Shown: piece after piece, positions 37,569-47,100 of the stretch
Numbering within the stretch: position 1 is the stretch's first letter
Layout of the letters: the number at the start of each line of letters is the position of its first letter
Assembly (NCBI GenBank): GCA_018457135.1
Contig: JAGGDU010000030.1
Coordinates: forward strand, 1-55,257
From: Trichodesmium erythraeum GBRTRLIN201
GTDB lineage: Bacteria > Cyanobacteriota > Cyanobacteriia > Cyanobacteriales > Microcoleaceae
DNA length: 55,257 bases
Direction of reading: 5' to 3'
Program-made: the position numbers and the translations under genes
Notes under the pieces: generated by a model
The model's input: only the letters and a program-made list of their open reading frames with translations
The model's database searches: none
Told to the model about the DNA's origin: nothing

Positions 37569-37770
37569 TATTGCCAGCTTTTGGCTAAAGGAGGTCGTTA
37601 CTGATAACCGATAACTAAAATGACCGCTGAATACTTACAGTAATAAATCTACTTTATACGATTTTCTGTTATTGCCAGCTTTTGGCTGAAGGAGGTCGTT
37701 ACTGATAACTGATAACTAAAATGACTGCTGAATACTTACAGTAATAAATCTACTTTATACCATTTTCTGT
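37569..37770. repeat. Tandem duplication, two 101-bp units
   Basis: Units 37569-37669 and 37670-37770 differ at only about four positions (for example CTAAAGG/CTGAAGG, ATAACCGATAAC/ATAACTGATAAC, GACCGC/GACTGC, TATACG/TATACC). The second unit covers the last 21 bp of the 5-formyl-THF cyclo-ligase gene, so the gene's 3' end is duplicated downstream of itself. Each unit contains the TGATAAC heptamer composite seen at 34250. Confidence 0.9.
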
Positions 37771-38316
37771 ACAAACAAAATCAAGAGGTTTATCCCAGGA
37801 ATCTATAGGTAAGTCTTGTAAATAAGCAAATTCAAATACAATGCCAATAGTAGGTTTTGATGCCCATTCTTGTTGACTTAGCATCCGGTCATAAAAACCT
37901 CCACCATAGCCTAAACGATAACCATTAAGATTACAAGCCACAGCAGGAACTAAAATTAAATCTACTTTTGATGACTGTAATAATGGTGCATTTACCTCTG
38001 GTTCTAGAAGACCATAAGCACCTTTTTGTAGAGGATTTTCTGGTTGCCAAATATGCCAAAATAGAGACTTTTTTTCGCAGCGTGGAAACCCCCAAGTTTT
38101 TTGAGAAAATTTTGTTTGTTCTCCAATATTTGTAAATAATAAACTTAGGTCTGGTTCCTGACGGAAACTAATATAAGCTAAAACTGTTTTAGCTTTTTGG
38201 AATAGGGAGAAATTTTGTAAGTAGTAACAGAGGCGATCGCTCTTTTCTTTCCATTCCATCTCAGCCATAGACTGACGTTTTTTTAATAGTGAGCTTCTTA
38301 ATTCTTTTTTGATCAT
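37750..38316 (-). CDS. 5-formyltetrahydrofolate cyclo-ligase
   Basis: 188 residues. Converts 5-formyl-THF to 5,10-methenyl-THF with ATP. It has KKELRSSLLKKRQSMAEMEW at the N-terminus, TVLAYISFRQEPDL, KGAYGLLEPE (substrate loop), and the signature LVPAVACNLNGYRLGYGGGF followed by YDRML. Length is normal. The stop lies inside the second unit of a 101-bp tandem duplication, without effect on the product. ATG start at 38316. Confidence 0.92.
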   Translation of the reverse strand: MIKKELRSSLLKKRQSMAEMEWKEKSDRLCYYLQNFSLFQKAKTVLAYISFRQEPDLSLLFTNIGEQTKFSQKTWGFPRCEKKSLFWHIWQPENPLQKGAYGLLEPEVNAPLLQSSKVDLILVPAVACNLNGYRLGYGGGFYDRMLSQQEWASKPTIGIVFEFAYLQDLPIDSWDKPLDFVCTENGIK

Positions 38317-38574
38317 TAATCTACTAAAATTATAATTAGAAAAGTAAAATGAGTAAGTTATGATTTATTTAGACTTATACTCAAATTGTTCGATATTGTA
38401 CTTTAAAATAAGGTATCAAGCCTTCCTTTTCAATGGGATGAAAAAAAAAATTCCGGTTTTTAAGCCTTTTGTTTCAGCTAGAGATAATGATAACTATTTC
38501 CCTATGTGAGATGAAAAAGCCAGTTACTCGGGAGGAGGCTAACTGACAACTGAAATGGCCACTAAATAACTGGA

Positions 38575-39096
38575 TTATTCTTCTTCATTTTCATTACCAT
38601 TAGATAAAGAAAATAGATCGAGTGATAATTGTTGGGGGAGTTGATCAAGTTGGAAATATTGATGAAACTTATCTGTGACTTGTAACCAATAGGAGCGAGA
38701 TTCTTTTTGACGACGTTTACGGATAAAACCTAAACTTACAAGTTCAGGAACATGCTGATAAACTCCCGAGCCACGAATATCTACTAATTCTGATTGGGTA
38801 ATTCCTCCTTTGAGAGCGATCGCTGCTAAAGTCCTTAGAGCGCCGACTCCTAATTCTGGTTCAATCAAACTTTCTATCAACTCTGTAAAAGTTGGTTTTA
38901 GTTGAAGACTATAGCCTTTTTCAGTTTCGACAACTTCTAAAGCAGTATGCCGATGGGCATATTCTGACATTAATTCGATTAGGGCATCCTTTATTTGGCC
39001 ACGCTCGCACTTAGCAATTTCAGCAATTTCAGAAATGGAGAGGGCTTTTCCCTTGAGATATAAAATTGCCTCAATTTTACTAGAAAGACTATACAT
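38575..39096 (-). CDS. scpB: Segregation and condensation protein ScpB
   Basis: 173 residues. Part of the SMC-ScpAB complex for chromosome compaction and segregation. Two winged-helix domains: SSKIEAILYLKGKALSISEI with YSLQLKPTFTELIESL, then LRTLAAIALKGGITQSELVD, IRGSGVYQHVPELVSLGFI and RKRRQKESRSYWLQVTDKF. The acidic tail (NGNENEEE) is species-specific. No scpA or smc gene in the window. ATG start at 39096. Confidence 0.93.
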   Translation of the reverse strand: MYSLSSKIEAILYLKGKALSISEIAEIAKCERGQIKDALIELMSEYAHRHTALEVVETEKGYSLQLKPTFTELIESLIEPELGVGALRTLAAIALKGGITQSELVDIRGSGVYQHVPELVSLGFIRKRRQKESRSYWLQVTDKFHQYFQLDQLPQQLSLDLFSLSNGNENEEE

Positions 39097-39640
39097 TTAG
39101 TATCGTTAACTCTTACCATGATTGTATTATGGTCAGAAAACTTCCCCAAGAAAGGGTGAAATTATCTAACCTAATTTTTTCTATCATATATTCTCTTTAA
39201 TACCAATTTAATAAATGTTAGCTTTAAATGGGAATTTTTAATGATAAGTTATGCTTTTTAATCTAAAGTTTTTGATTTCATCTTCAGGATCAAGTTTTCG
39301 ATTTCTCTTCCTAATTTCTTCTCCAATAATTAAGGTTTAAAGCCTCGAATTTCAAAAATAAAAAAAATTTAGCTCATCCTGTTCTTAAAAATAAGAGGTA
39401 ATTATTAATTATTAAAATAAAATATTTATAACATTCTTTTTTTTTATAGTCATTGAAGCAAAAGGTACGAAAATTTCTAAATTATAAAACTGAGTCATAT
39501 ATTATTTTTGTATTTTGGACTTTTAAATTGCGCGTAGGACTATAGGACACCATCAAATTATTAAGTATATAAAATATAGTCACAAGAAGAATTTTAATTC
39601 TAACTTTTTGCTTCTAACATTTATTAAAATCTATTAGTAG
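39097..39640. other. Gene-free divergent spacer
   Basis: Between scpB (-) and rpmI (+). Very AT-rich. No infC lies upstream of rpmI as in many bacteria. No clear structured leader recognised. Confidence 0.4.
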
Positions 39641-39644
39641 GCAT

Positions 39645-39672
39645 TTGATTTTTGCAAATTTTATGATATAAT
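39645..39672 (+). promoter_or_regulatory. Sigma70-type promoter for rpmI-rplT
   Basis: TTGATT at 39645-39650 and TATAAT at 39667-39672 with a 16-bp spacer, about 30 bp before the rpmI start. This is the clearest consensus promoter in the window. Confidence 0.6.
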
Positions 39673-39703
39673 AACAGCTTGTGTGTAAAATTAGTGCAAA
39701 TCC

Positions 39704-39901
39704 ATGCCAAAACTAAAAACTCGCAAAGCAGCAGCTAGGCGCTTTAAAGCCACAGGCAGTGGCAAAATCAAACGTCGTAAAGCCTTCAAGAGTCATCTTT
39801 TGGAGCATAAAAGTTCTACTCGTAAGAACAATTTATCGAAAACAACTCTTGTCCATAAGACTAATGAAGAAAATGTACGTTTGATGATTCCATATTTATA
39901 A
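39704..39901 (+). CDS. rpmI: 50S ribosomal protein L35
   Basis: 65 residues. [37 protein letters not shown] and [20 protein letters not shown] are the full L35 pattern. Very basic. Followed 29 bp later by rplT in the conserved order. Confidence 0.97.
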   Translation: MPKLKTRKAAARRFKATGSGKIKRRKAFKSHLLEHKSSTRKNNLSKTTLVHKTNEENVRLMIPYL

Positions 39902-39930
39902 TATTTTTATAATATTTTAGGAGAAAAATT

Positions 39931-40287
39931 ATGCCGAGAGTCAAAAGAGGTAATGTTGCCCGTAAACGCCGAAAGAAAATACTGAAATTAGCTAAAGGGT
40001 TTAGAGGAGCACAATCTAGATTATTTAAAGTTGCTAACCAACGAGTGATGCAGGCGTTACGGAATGCCTATCGCGATCGCCGTAAACGGAAACGGGACTT
40101 TCGTCGTTTGTGGATTACCCGCATCAATGCTGCAGCTCGTCAACAAGGTATGACTTATAGTCAATTAATTTGCAATATGAAAAGAGCAAATATTGCAATT
40201 AACCGTAAAATGTTAGCACAATTAGCTGTTTTAAATCCTGAAGCTTTTGCAAAAGTTTTGGAGCTGGCTAGTCTTGCCAAAAAATAA
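39931..40287 (+). CDS. rplT: 50S ribosomal protein L20
   Basis: 118 residues. [60 protein letters not shown] and [12 protein letters not shown] are diagnostic. Needed early in 50S assembly. RBS AGGAG at about 39919. Co-transcribed with rpmI. Confidence 0.97.
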   Translation: MPRVKRGNVARKRRKKILKLAKGFRGAQSRLFKVANQRVMQALRNAYRDRRKRKRDFRRLWITRINAAARQQGMTYSQLICNMKRANIAINRKMLAQLAVLNPEAFAKVLELASLAKK

Positions 40288-40494
40288 TAGAAACTAGAGA
40301 GCTATTAGCAGTAGAAAAATAATTTACAAAATTAGACATAATTAAATATTTATGGGAATATCACTAGATTTATGTCTAATTTACGAACAGTATCTAAATC
40401 AGTATAACTCCTAGTCCTCAATTGTATGCTCACCTTAGGCATGAAGAAAGAATGCCATTGCCGAAAAATTGAGTTTAAAGCTTTGCCCATAAAT

Positions 40495-40617
40495 ATACTA
40501 TTTTTAGTTGTTTTTTTTGAATACATATGTTATTTAAAAATGCAATTAATTAGTCCTAGGCGGGCAGTCCGAAACAAAAAAATGGAGGCAGCAGGCAAGG
40601 GTAACCTACCCCTTTAG
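40495..40617 (+). mobile_element. IS605-type element end, second copy
   Basis: The TTGTTTTTTTTGAATACATA, AATTAATTAGT, GGGCAGTCCGAAACAAAAAA and GCAAGGGTAACCTACCCC blocks match those at 255-400 (+) and 50285-50440 (-) in the same order. A TnpB tail follows 150 bp downstream, as if the middle of an IS605 element had been deleted. Confidence 0.5.
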
Positions 40618-40764
40618 TTCCCAACATAAGGAGCACGGAGCGCGTACTAAGTGCAAAACCTCAACACGCCTTTGAGTAATAAGACCCTAGAACCTCCCCA
40701 GTCCCTAAAAGTCGGGGAGGCTCTTAAACTAAGGGAACTGACAGATTTAGTACTCCTGGTTTTA

Positions 40765-40826
40765 TTACTATTAGAGATAGAGAGTTGAATGCTGCTGTCA
40801 ACCTAAAAAATTATCTACCTCAGTAG
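40765..40826 (+). pseudogene. TnpB C-terminal fragment
   Basis: GFITIRDRELNAAVNLKNYL then PQ and TAG. D-R-x-L-N-A-A-x-N-L-K-N is the end of the RuvC/zinc-ribbon region of IS605 TnpB (normally I-D-R-D-L-N-A-A-x-N-L). The rest of the gene is gone. Confidence 0.7.
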
Positions 40827-41067
40827 CTTGAGTTTTAAGGACTTTTCAGCCCGCTCTTGAAGGTAAGCTACAGACTAGGTTCAGTGCTCTTCCGTAAAAT
40901 AGAAACTGACCTGCCAAAGGCCTCAAGGGTAAGTATGGATAAGTTTAGTCAAACCGAGAGAGAATTTACTTAGTCCCACTGCTATTCCCCTTGACTAAAA
41001 TAATCACAATAAACCACCATTAGAATACATTACCAGCTAAAATTCAAATTAATCCTGGGTAAAGATT

Positions 41068-41595
41068 ATGGATAGCACTCTACCAGTTTTATACTTATTA
41101 ATACTGTTACTATTATTGTCTATAACATCTATATTTGTTATCCGTCAAATTACGAAGACAAGAAAAACAGAAAGTCAGCTTTCTAAATTGAAAGATAAAC
41201 TGACAAAAGAACAGGGAACAGTAGATGAATATTATCAACTTGCCAGTATATATTTAGAAAAAAAATTATATGTTCAAGGAATTGAACTGTTGCAAAAAGC
41301 TCTGAGATTAAAAGACCCAGAAAATCTAGAAAATATGGCAAAAATTTATAATGCTCTTGGTTTTACATACTTCACTCAAGAGCAGTATGATATTGCTATT
41401 AGGCAATATAAAGAAGCATTAAAGATAGATCCTAAATATGTGACAGCTTATAATAATTTGGGTCATGCTTATGAGAAAAAAAAATTAACTGCTCAAGCTT
41501 TAGAAGCCTATGAGTCAGCACTGCAATATGACTCCAAAAATGATACTGCGAAAAGACGTGCAGAATCTATGAGGAAACGTTTAACAACTTCTTGA
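41068..41595 (+). CDS. ycf37: Ycf37-like TPR protein (photosystem I assembly)
   Basis: 175 residues. One N-terminal membrane helix (about 5-27, PVLYLLILLLLLSITSIFVI), then RQITKTRKTESQLSKLKDK, then about three TPR units: DEYYQLASIYLEKKLYVQGI, AKIYNALGFTYFTQEQYDIA, TAYNNLGHAYEKKKLTAQAL. Size, topology and the RQI-KTRKTES linker agree with cyanobacterial/algal Ycf37, which helps photosystem I accumulate at the thylakoid membrane. A generic TPR membrane protein is the alternative. Confidence 0.75.
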   Translation: MDSTLPVLYLLILLLLLSITSIFVIRQITKTRKTESQLSKLKDKLTKEQGTVDEYYQLASIYLEKKLYVQGIELLQKALRLKDPENLENMAKIYNALGFTYFTQEQYDIAIRQYKEALKIDPKYVTAYNNLGHAYEKKKLTAQALEAYESALQYDSKNDTAKRRAESMRKRLTTS

Positions 41596-42228
41596 AGTCA
41601 GAATATGGCTCATAATTACTGGATATTTTTCTTGAGTCATTGGATATTTACTTATATAAAAAGGTTGAATAGTTACTGTATGTGGTAGTTCTTCATGGCT
41701 ATATCTCCCTTTTTCTGTCTGGTGAGAACCCCTGAGAAAACTTCTTTAAGGAATATAAACTATTTTGGGGTTTCTGAATGATGGAATGAATTTGAGGAAC
41801 CGGAATATCTGCTAAAATGCAGGTAGTGGATCAACGACTGAATAGCAGGCCCCTGTATGTCCAGAGTTTTGGAATAAAACAAGATATTGAAAAGAGTTTT
41901 TTCTCTCTTTTTGTGTTTTCTTACCCCAAAGCTGTTTTGTTGATCCGTTTCATTATTTAAATTGATATTTTAGCTACAAATAATAATAAAAAACTATCAA
42001 CAGTTTCAAAGCTAATTTTGCTAATTTTTATTATAGAGTTAATAGGAGATTAACTAGTTTATTTTTAGATACATATCTGGACGTGGATTTTTACAAGTTT
42101 CGATTCGGATGTGGTGAAGAACTAATGACAAAACCAAAAAAAATTGGCGACTTTAAGTTTTTAGTTCTTACTGTTAAGAGTGAGGTCAAAGATGATTAAA
42201 AGCTTCAAATATTCAGAGTATATTTTTT
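41596..42228. other. Gene-free spacer
   Basis: AT-rich. A small hairpin with a T-rich tail (AAAAGAGTTTTTTCTCTCTT at 41890-41909) could terminate the ycf37 transcript. Otherwise nothing recognised. Confidence 0.35.
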
Positions 42229-43995
42229 ATGGTAGCAGTTTCTAGCAATAACTATAACGATGAAAAATTTATCCCCTCTTTTGATGAATTTACTGGAGTT
42301 GTCTATTTTGAAAATATTAAGACGCAAGTAAGTTGCACAGGGGCTTTACTAGATAGTAATGGCCTTTATATTTTGACGGCTGCCCATTGCTTTAATAAGC
42401 AGAATGATTCGGCAAACTTAAATCCTAACCCTAATAATTATAAAGTCTTTTTTGAAGTTAATGGTACTCTTAAATCAAGACTTGTCGAAGAGATTTTTGT
42501 TCATCCTGAGTGGACATCTGATGAAAATAGTAATAACGATATTGCTATCATTAAACTCTCTAATGAAGCGCCTGATGTTGAGAGCTACGATATATATCGT
42601 GATACTGATGAGGTGGATCAGGTTTTTACCCGTGTGGGTTACGGTTTCCCTGGAACTGGTAGAGACGGTCAGATTGATGATTCAGGAGAAGACCCCCCTG
42701 TCAAGCGTTTTGGACAAAATTATTATGATGCCTTGGGTGAGATTTTCAATGATTATGATTATGATACTCCAATAATAAAAGGTACACAGCTAGCCTTCGA
42801 CTTTGATAATGGGAAACCAAGGAGGGATGCTTTTGGTCGTGAATACGGTTTGGATCAGTTGGGAGTGGATCAAGAGGTTAATTCTACAGCAGGAGATTCA
42901 GGGGGTCCGGCCTTTATTGATGGGAAAATAGCTGGGATCACATCCTATGGTTTTTCTTCAGGTATGTATGATACAGATGTAGATGATGAAAGTGGTAATT
43001 CTAATTTCGGAGAATACAGTGTTGATATCAGGGTTTCAGCTTATATAGAATTTATTACAGACATTACATCCTTATCACTTGAGGGAAGTAGGGGTGATGA
43101 TACTATAAAAGGAGGTATTGGTAACGATACTATTAATGGAGCTTCTGGTCAAGATAGACTTTTGGGAAAATCTGGCAATGACTTCTTAGTAGGTAGCTTT
43201 GGTAATGATGCTTTGTTAGGGGAAGCAGGTGATGATATTCTAAAAGGCGGTGGGGGTCGCGATCGCTTGAACGGTGGTACTGGCAACGATACACTTACTG
43301 GTGATGGAGGTAATGACCGCCTCAACGGTAGTGGAGGTAATGACCGCCTCAACGGTAATACTGGCAACGATATACTTACTGGTGGTGGAGGTAATGACCG
43401 CCTCAACGGTGGTGGAGGTAATGACCGCCTCAACGGTAATACTGGCAACGATATACTTACTGGTGGTGGAGGTAATGACCGCCTCAATGGTGGTGGAGGT
43501 AATGACCGCCTCAATGGTAATAATGGCAACGATATACTTACTGGTGGTGGAGGTAATGACCGCCTCAACGGTGGTGGAGGTAATGACCGCCTCAACGGTG
43601 GTGCTGGAAATGATATACTTATTGGTGGTGGAGGTAATGACCGTTTTATCTTTAATAGTAATGAAAAATTTGACTCCAATGATTTTGGTATTGATACTAT
43701 CAAAAATTTTGAACCAGACCTCAGACCTGATGAAGATGGAAGCCAAGGTGACTTAATTGTTCTTGACAAGTCAAGCTTTACTGACCTTGGTAGTTCTACT
43801 CGTATTGGTTTCAGTGTTGATAGTGATTTTGAAATCGTTAATACTAATAATAGTATAGATGACTCTAATGCTTTTATTGTTTACAATGAAGAGTCTGGAA
43901 ATCTATTCTACAAATCAGATGGTGAGTATACTAAGTTTGCTATTCTTAATGGTGCGCCCACTATTACTGAAGATAATTTCCAAATTATCAATTAG
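42229..43995 (+). CDS. Trypsin-like serine protease fused to RTX calcium-binding repeats
   Basis: 588 residues. Residues about 20-280 form an S1-type protease with the triad His53 (LTAAHCF), Asp104 (NDIAIIKLS) and Ser224 (AGDSGGPAF). Residues about 286-470 are nonapeptide RTX repeats (GNDRLNGGG, GNDILTGGG types), which fold on calcium. The last 115 residues (FIFNSNEKFDSNDFGIDTIK onward) resemble the C-terminal secretion region of type I substrates. No Sec signal at the N-terminus supports type I export. Likely an extracellular calcium-dependent protease. The repeat DNA is an 81-bp tandem array (listed separately). Confidence 0.92.
   Translation: MVAVSSNNYNDEKFIPSFDEFTGVVYFENIKTQVSCTGALLDSNGLYILTAAHCFNKQNDSANLNPNPNNYKVFFEVNGTLKSRLVEEIFVHPEWTSDENSNNDIAIIKLSNEAPDVESYDIYRDTDEVDQVFTRVGYGFPGTGRDGQIDDSGEDPPVKRFGQNYYDALGEIFNDYDYDTPIIKGTQLAFDFDNGKPRRDAFGREYGLDQLGVDQEVNSTAGDSGGPAFIDGKIAGITSYGFSSGMYDTDVDDESGNSNFGEYSVDIRVSAYIEFITDITSLSLEGSRGDDTIKGGIGNDTINGASGQDRLLGKSGNDFLVGSFGNDALLGEAGDDILKGGGGRDRLNGGTGNDTLTGDGGNDRLNGSGGNDRLNGNTGNDILTGGGGNDRLNGGGGNDRLNGNTGNDILTGGGGNDRLNGGGGNDRLNGNNGNDILTGGGGNDRLNGGGGNDRLNGGAGNDILIGGGGNDRFIFNSNEKFDSNDFGIDTIKNFEPDLRPDEDGSQGDLIVLDKSSFTDLGSSTRIGFSVDSDFEIVNTNNSIDDSNAFIVYNEESGNLFYKSDGEYTKFAILNGAPTITEDNFQIIN
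43309..43632 (+). repeat. Four tandem 81-bp units within the RTX region
   Basis: Units at 43309, 43390, 43471 and 43552, each three 27-bp nonapeptides (GNDRLNGGG, GNDRLNGNT, GNDILTGGG order). Near-identical at DNA level, including third positions, implying recent unequal crossing-over or conversion. The last unit is more diverged. Confidence 0.92.
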
Positions 43996-44436
43996 GAAGA
44001 AGATTTTAACTGAACAGTACAAAGTTCTTAGGAGAAAAAAATATTCCCTGCTAAAAGTTAGGGAATGGTGCATACTAGTTAATGATTCTAAATTGTTACT
44101 AGCTAATTTCTGGGGATGCACATAACATATAGTCTAGAGTAAATCTTGACCAACTTATATCCAGTATTTAGTTTTCATGACACTTTTGAATCGTTTGTTA
44201 TGCTAATTTGGGGCATTCTTTTCTGTAGCCAACATCGGGTAGTTAGCAACTATCTCAATGCTGTGGGACTAACAAAAATTACTACACCCAAGCTTTACAG
44301 TAGCTGTATGGCTTGATAGCTAACAAATAATTATGCTTTCAAATGAGAGCACTCTTTCGGCAGCAGAAATTTTAACTGCTTACAGTTGGGATCTTAAGAT
44401 TGAAGTCACTTTCGGGAACTTAATTCAACTATTTTT
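43996..44436. other. Gene-free spacer
   Basis: No gene supported after the RTX protease. No distinctive structure seen. Confidence 0.3.
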
Positions 44437-44866
44437 TTGTACTTAGAGCCTAGACTATTTACTGCTCAGTGCCTCGTAAATTCTATTATTAGCTTACTTG
44501 AAACTGAATCCCTGGGAATTGAAATTAGTATTACAGGTCTTTTTTACTGCCTGGGAATTAATGATTATGAGAGTTGTCCCGGAGCGTTTTTTTACCTGTT
44601 GACGTGCTTGATAGTGTAATAAATCTCTAATATGTTCAATTATCTCTGATTCTCGCCACTGTTTATAATGCCAAAATACTGTGGTATGGAGTAAGGAGGT
44701 AATCTTTATTATGTTTGACCAATTACAACCATTCTTCAGTTAAGAGAGTACACCGTCTAATATTTGTGTTTTACTCCCTATGTATGGGGCAAGTTTTCTT
44801 TTTTTTTTGCAACAATGGTTCAATCATAACCTATTCTTTTTCTATTAAACTACTTGAATATACCAT
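44437..44866 (-). pseudogene. IS5-family transposase, decayed
   Basis: From ATG 44866: MVYSSSLIEKE, TAG, VMIEPLLQKKK; a frameshift in an A-run; then APYIGSKTQILDGVLS, TAA, LKNGCNWSNIIK, TVFWHYKQWRESEIIEHIRD, TTLIIINSQAVKKTCN and a stop at 44494. Weaker similarity continues to about 44437. The L-x-N-G-C-x-W and V-F-W-H-Y-K-Q-W motifs and the I-(D/N)-S-Q-A-V-K (first catalytic Asp, here Asn) are those of IS5-group transposases. Dead: stops, frameshift, truncation and loss of the catalytic Asp. Confidence 0.85.
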
Positions 44867-45168
44867 TTACCCACCTCTTGGTTAAGTAATTAGCGTTGGC
44901 GGAGGATGGTGGTGGTAGCTAATATCGCTATTTAGTATAACCTTGGAACGAAAAGATACCTGTAGGGGTTCTATAAGATTCTACACTGATAAAATGTTGC
45001 AAATAAGGGTTTTCTCTAAACTGTTTTTCCTTTACTTTGCGACTTGTACCTAATTCTTTTTGATTATTAATGCTTCCAGTGCCGTTATAGAACTATAGAA
45101 AGTGATTCCAAATCAGTTTATTCCAGCAGTTTTCACAAAAATAGACTACAGTTACAAAAATGAGCAAA
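44867..45168. other. Spacer between transposase remnants
   Basis: About 300 bp of AT-rich sequence between the IS5-type and IS630-type remnants. No gene or terminal inverted repeat recognised. Confidence 0.3.
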
Positions 45169-45306
45169 CTAGTTGCGCAATATTTTAGGAGTGATAGGAG
45201 CGATCAAAGTAGCGATCGCCTGTTCCAAATCTTTACGAGTTTTTGCTTGATTGTTTTTTAAATGGGCTTTAAGGCTTGACCAACATTGCTCAAATAGAAT
45301 AGGGTT
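45169..45306 (-). pseudogene. IS630-type transposase C-terminal fragment
   Basis: Reads NPILFEQCWSSLKAHLKNNQ, AKTRKDLEQAIATLIAPI, TPKILRN, stop. N-P-I-E-x-x-W-x-x-L-K is the conserved end of IS630 transposases (with the catalytic Glu, here in LFEQCW). An in-frame TGA lies four codons upstream. Remnant only. Confidence 0.65.
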
Positions 45307-46800
45307 TCATAATCGCTTATTTGAGTTTTTCTATTTTCTATAATTGTCTTTTATCTTTATGAAAACTCCTATCAATGGTGTTTGTTTCATTACTAAATTT
45401 GTACAGCAAAAACTTTACTGTTTTAAATGCTCTGTTATGGGGATGTACTATAAGGCTATAGATGACATAGAGGAAAGTCCTCTAATTTAGACTAATGAGC
45501 AAATTGGGGCAGAAACAGATTTAAGGGGTCAGTTAAGGTTCAATGAAAGTGGCGATCGCATTAATGTGATGAAGTATCGTAAATGTTCATAAATAGCCTT
45601 ATTTTTAGTAGGATCGTGCTTAGGAGGAGATGGCAAATTAGCAAATTAATTGATATTTTTAGAATATTTTTCCAGCTTAATTATCAATAATACGGTGTAA
45701 TAATCTCTTGAATAAAAGATGATTAAGAGTGAAAATAAACTTTAGTATAAGTATCTTCTTTCTGATGATAAATATTATTTTAAAAAGTAGTACAAGGCAA
45801 GCGATCGCTACTAGGAATAATTTACTGATTCTCTTGATCTGTCAGTCCAGCTACATTTTTTAGTTTTATAGGAAGGTACTCTTACCTTGACGTACTAACT
45901 TCGCAACATCAGCATTAATTGTGTCGCAATTAAGTCTTTGCCAGAGAGTTTTCCAGGCCTTACGTTATTGAGTAATTCTGTCTAATATTTTCTGAGAGTC
46001 AATTGGATCGGGAAGTATTCATCTATCTTCACCAGAGTCGCTATATTTTAACTCTTTGTTTTACAGTTTTTTTCAAACATTTATTTACGACTAAATCTTA
46101 TCTAATAATTCATCACATTTTGGCTATAATATGTTTTATGATTTACGGAAAATATATTGATATTTTAAATTAAAATAAAGGCTAAAAGATATATTTTTTA
46201 TAATAATTTATCTAAAACTACTTATCCTTAAAAAAAAATATTTTTGATATTTTTATATAAAAAATAAATTGTAATTGATGATAAATAAATAGAAATTTAT
46301 TTTTTACTTTTAATATTTTGAGTGTTTTATCTGTAAAAAATATAGACATTATATGCTAGTATTTAGTGTTATTATCCATTTAATATCCGGTTTAAGCTCA
46401 AATCAAATCTGAGGTTAATTTTATAGGGTTTTAGAGTAAATTTTAGTTATTTTTAATTCATAAATTCTCGACTAATAAATGAAAATAATAATTGATATAT
46501 AAGAGATAAATACTTACATTATAGTGAAAGTTTAAAGATTATAAATATCTAAATTGATCCCCAAATATTGTCAAACTTTGTTGATTTTTTTTGGGAAGAT
46601 ATATACCTGTTTTTTAGATAAACAATTGCAAAATATTTCTAATAATTAAATTAGTAATAAATGGTCAAAAAAGTATTAGACTAAAACCTTGAAAAAAAAG
46701 TATAAAAAAATACTTTTTTGCAATAATGAATAGCTATTATATAAAAAGATGCAACAAAACAAAACTAAACAATTAGCCTACTAATCAAGGAGAAGAACTG
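45307..46800. other. 1.5-kb gene-free stretch upstream of fdxB
   Basis: 45307-46080 contains minus-strand coding-like scraps (for example RKAWKTLWQRLNCDTINADV near 45905-45975, after a TAA) that I cannot assign. 46100-46800 is extremely AT-rich and would contain the fdxB promoter. No NtcA-type GTA-N8-TAC palindrome was recognised by eye. Confidence 0.35.
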
Positions 46801-47100
46801 ATGGCAATATTAACAGCTTTAACTAAGGGTGGTACAGCTTGGACTCCTCAATATGTTGAATCTATTGACATGAATAAATGTCTAGGTTGTGGTCGTTGCT
46901 TTAAAGTTTGTAATAGAAATGTTCTAGAGCTTAGACCCATTAATGAGCATGGAGAGTTTATAGATGATGATGATGATGATGATGATGAAGTATTAAGAAA
47001 AGTAATGGCTATTGCTAATGCAGATGACTGCATTGGATGTGAAGCTTGCGCTAGTATTTGCGGTAAAAAATGCTTCACTCATACTTCTGTAGCCGCATAA
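46801..47100 (+). CDS. fdxB: Nif-associated 2x[4Fe-4S] ferredoxin III, FdxB
   Basis: 99 residues. It carries electrons in or around nitrogenase synthesis/activity. Two cluster motifs: [14 protein letters not shown] (about 24-37) and [15 protein letters not shown] (about 79-93). The start [20 protein letters not shown] is the FdxB signature, distinguishing it from FdxN. A run of eight Asp (about 56-63) separates the clusters, encoded by a near-perfect GAT repeat. ATG with AAGGAG at 46787-46792. Same strand as the HTH gene and cnfR downstream, with spacers of 590 and 445 bp, so a single operon is doubtful. Confidence 0.93.
   Translation: MAILTALTKGGTAWTPQYVESIDMNKCLGCGRCFKVCNRNVLELRPINEHGEFIDDDDDDDDEVLRKVMAIANADDCIGCEACASICGKKCFTHTSVAA

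Larger units (their letters stand above)
40288..41067. other. Spacer holding a decayed IS605-type element
   Basis: Apart from the element parts listed separately (40495-40617 end, 40765-40826 TnpB tail) there is no gene. The stretch 40827-40990, after the TnpB stop, is G/C-richer than its surroundings and would be the right-end/guide-RNA region of the element. It is degraded. Confidence 0.4.

Noticed and set aside
37569-37770. CRISPR-like repeats
   Set aside because: Only two adjacent near-identical 101-bp units without spacers; a tandem duplication. No CRISPR array or cas gene seen anywhere in the window.
40426-40617. 63-codon plus-strand frame
   Set aside because: Runs through the IS605-type end; no protein features.
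43149-43769. Long open frames on the minus strand and in a second plus frame across the RTX region (206, 168 and 160 codons)
   Set aside because: They are by-products of the 27-bp repeat, which keeps every frame open. The products are monotonous (SLPPPPLRR-type) and overlap the well-supported protease/RTX gene.
44437-44619. 60-codon plus-strand frame
   Set aside because: Antisense to the IS5-type transposase pseudogene, which explains the sequence better.
46848-47078. Minus-strand frame with a poly-Ser run
   Set aside because: Antisense shadow of fdxB; the poly-Ser comes from the GAT repeat read backwards.
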